DNA of 64,000 nt from an uncultured Clostridium sp. (lineage in GTDB: Bacteria > Bacillota > Clostridia > Clostridiales > Clostridiaceae): positions 62,001-126,000 of the forward strand of contig CAIFEX010000006.1 of assembly GCA_903789665.1 (NCBI GenBank), given 5' to 3'. Within the stretch, counting starts at the first letter, position 1. Every line of letters begins with the position of its first letter. The notes beneath the pieces are model-generated. The model did not search any database and had not been told where the DNA came from. It saw only the letters and a program-made list of their open reading frames with translations. Positions 62,795 to 64,000 of this stretch are shown piece by piece. The translations under genes and the position numbers were made by a program.

Positions 62795-63758
62795 CTGGTA
62801 TCTTTCCTCCAACGGATTTTGGATCGCTCTGGTATAAAACTTCATAAAATTTCTGAAGAATTTGCTTCCCATCTTTCGCATTTATAAAGACCATATTACT
62901 CCTCGGTATAGCCATTTCAGCAACTTTGGCCTTTGGTAATATACCATATTTTTGAATCAGTTTTCCAGCCTCTGATTTGTTTGAATTTACAAAATTAACG
63001 GAATCTTTATATTTACTTAAAAACTTATCTAAATCTTTTCCCCTTTTATCTATAAATGATTTTCTGAAAACAATAGTACCCATAGCCAGCTTACTTTGTC
63101 CACCCGAAGCTTTATTCCATTCTTCAGTTAAATTTATAGGTACCTGCAGGCTTTTGTCCTTCATTTTTACAGTAGTTACAAAAGGTTCCGGCAGTACTGC
63201 CAAATTGACTTTTTGGGACGACACTGCCGCTGCCAAATCACTGTGATTCATTTTATAATCTACAATTACATCTTTTCCCGGTTCAAGTCCATTTTTTCTC
63301 AATATGTAATTCAATATGAATTCAGGAGCAGCACCCTTATCACTGGAATAAATGGTTTTTCCTCTCAAATCCGCTATATTTTTCACTGCACTGCCATTTT
63401 CCACAATGTATAAAACGCCCAGGGTGTTTATGCCGACCACTTTAACCGCACCTTTAGTCTTATTGTATAAAATAGAAGCCAGGTTTGAAGGAACCGCTGC
63501 CCCGTCTAACTCTCCATTTATAAGTTTAGAGGTTATTTGATCCGGTGAATCATATAAAGTTATGTTATAATCCTGTTTGTCTTCCATAAGTTTTGCCATT
63601 CCCATTCCAGTAGGACCTTTCAGAGCCGCAATCCTTATGGCCTGATTTTTGGAATTGTCAGACGAAGTACTGTCCGTACTGCCGGAGCAGCCTGCTGCAA
63701 ATAAAGTGGATATTACAAGCACTAAAGCCATAATGAATACGCCAATTTTCTTTTTCAT
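62757..63758 (-). CDS. ABC substrate-binding lipoprotein (SsuA/ThiY-like class)
   Basis: Extracellular receptor of 333 residues with a lipobox FAAGC near 24 and a Ser/Thr linker. The mature protein shows ALKGPTGMGMAKLMEDKQ, DGAAVPSNLASILYNK and SQKVNLAVLPEPFVTTV, typical of periplasmic proteins for nitrate, sulfonate, taurine or pyrimidine-like ligands. It is the first gene of an SBP-permease-ATPase operon preceding the TPP-controlled thi operon. Ligand not determinable; a thiamin precursor is one option among several. Confidence 0.88.
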   Translation of the reverse strand: MKKKIGVFIMALVLVISTLFAAGCSGSTDSTSSDNSKNQAIRIAALKGPTGMGMAKLMEDKQDYNITLYDSPDQITSKLINGELDGAAVPSNLASILYNKTKGAVKVVGINTLGVLYIVENGSAVKNIADLRGKTIYSSDKGAAPEFILNYILRKNGLEPGKDVIVDYKMNHSDLAAAVSSQKVNLAVLPEPFVTTVKMKDKSLQVPINLTEEWNKASGGQSKLAMGTIVFRKSFIDKRGKDLDKFLSKYKDSVNFVNSNKSEAGKLIQKYGILPKAKVAEMAIPRSNMVFINAKDGKQILQKFYEVLYQSDPKSVGGKIPDENFYYSGNNGN

Positions 63759-63901
63759 AAAAATCCCCCTTAAAACAACTTAATATTATCATATTTTCTA
63801 TTATAACATTATTTTTGAATTTTAATTGCAATTAAGCCTCAAAATTGATTACATTCCATGGATAAACAGCAAATAATATAAATTAAAAGAAAAATTTGTT
63901 G

Positions 63902-63930
63902 TTGACATAATAAATTTATTATACTACAAT
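63902..63930 (+). promoter_or_regulatory. Strong promoter with palindromic operator, reading out of the window
   Basis: TTGACA (63902-63907) and TACAAT (63925-63930) are 17 bp apart. The spacer holds the 16-bp perfect palindrome ATAATAAATTTATTAT (63907-63922), and AATAAATTTAC repeats its core after the -10 box. A regulated gene should start to the right of the window. Confidence 0.6.
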
Positions 63931-64000
63931 AAATTTACTAGCAATTCATGGCAGTGAATACTGATAATATCATGGTAATTTGAAACATTCTTAAATTCCA

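Noticed and set aside
1-64000. Insertion sequences, prophage, tRNA or rRNA genes
   Set aside because: No transposase, integrase, cloverleaf or rRNA-like segment was found by eye; the intergenic elements have no coding capacity.

Overview
The window is AT-rich, tightly packed DNA from a low-GC Gram-positive anaerobe, most likely a Clostridium of the acid- or solvent-forming type. The evidence is an LTA-synthase homologue, a Spo0E-like peptide, a sigma-54 activator, a molybdenum-cofactor block, CoA-based short-chain acid genes, a phosphate-butyryltransferase-type enzyme and many TTG/GTG starts behind strong GGAGG-type ribosome sites. Species cannot be fixed from the sequence alone. I see no rRNA, tRNA, CRISPR array, prophage or intact insertion sequence. 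Most genes are on the minus strand.

Layout: 1-4.4 kb, an oligopeptide ABC importer cut by the left edge. 4.6-8 kb, a solitary PglX-like methyltransferase with no other BREX gene. 8-14 kb, YibE/F, TerC, a DegV-PadR pair whose promoter carries a 44-bp perfect palindrome, and an L-cysteine desulfidase-family enzyme. 14-16 kb, a sigma-54 activator next to that enzyme, which has a good -24/-12 promoter. 16-20.6 kb, a polar amino-acid binding lipoprotein, an AI-2E-family protein, MOSC/MoaC/MogA and a DtxR/MntR-type regulator. 20.9-25.2 kb, an LTA synthase and a two-component system. 25.4-28.2 kb, a GntR-controlled ABC exporter and a degenerate MBL-fold protein. 28.4-31.2 kb, wall-related exported enzymes, a Spo0E-like peptide and copies of a structured intergenic element. 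31.2-39.7 kb, binding protein-argF-carA-carB and recQ. 39.8-44.8 kb, a YitT gene behind a leader with a terminator hairpin, a broken MocR gene, a deformylase homologue, glutaredoxin, a flavoprotein and a DUF2382 protein.

45-48 kb holds a MacAB-type exporter. 48-53.8 kb holds a GntP permease, crotonase, CoA-transferase and acyl-CoA dehydrogenase with a MarR regulator; near-identical operator-like motifs overlap the -35 boxes of all three promoters, which suggests one regulon for uptake, CoA activation and reduction of a short 3-hydroxy or enoyl acid. 53.9-57.7 kb has a TetR regulator, a polysaccharide deacetylase, an aminotransferase and a Ptb-type enzyme. 57.9-63.8 kb holds two ABC importers flanking a TPP riboswitch; the riboswitch controls tenA-thiZ-thiX-thiY, a pyrimidine (thiamin precursor) uptake and salvage operon.

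The signals most worth following are the repeated structured element (two good copies and one weaker), the YitT leader, the MarR operator triplet, the paired ARG-box-like promoters of the two orphan binding proteins, the sigma-54 cysteine-desulfidase unit and the solitary PglX.
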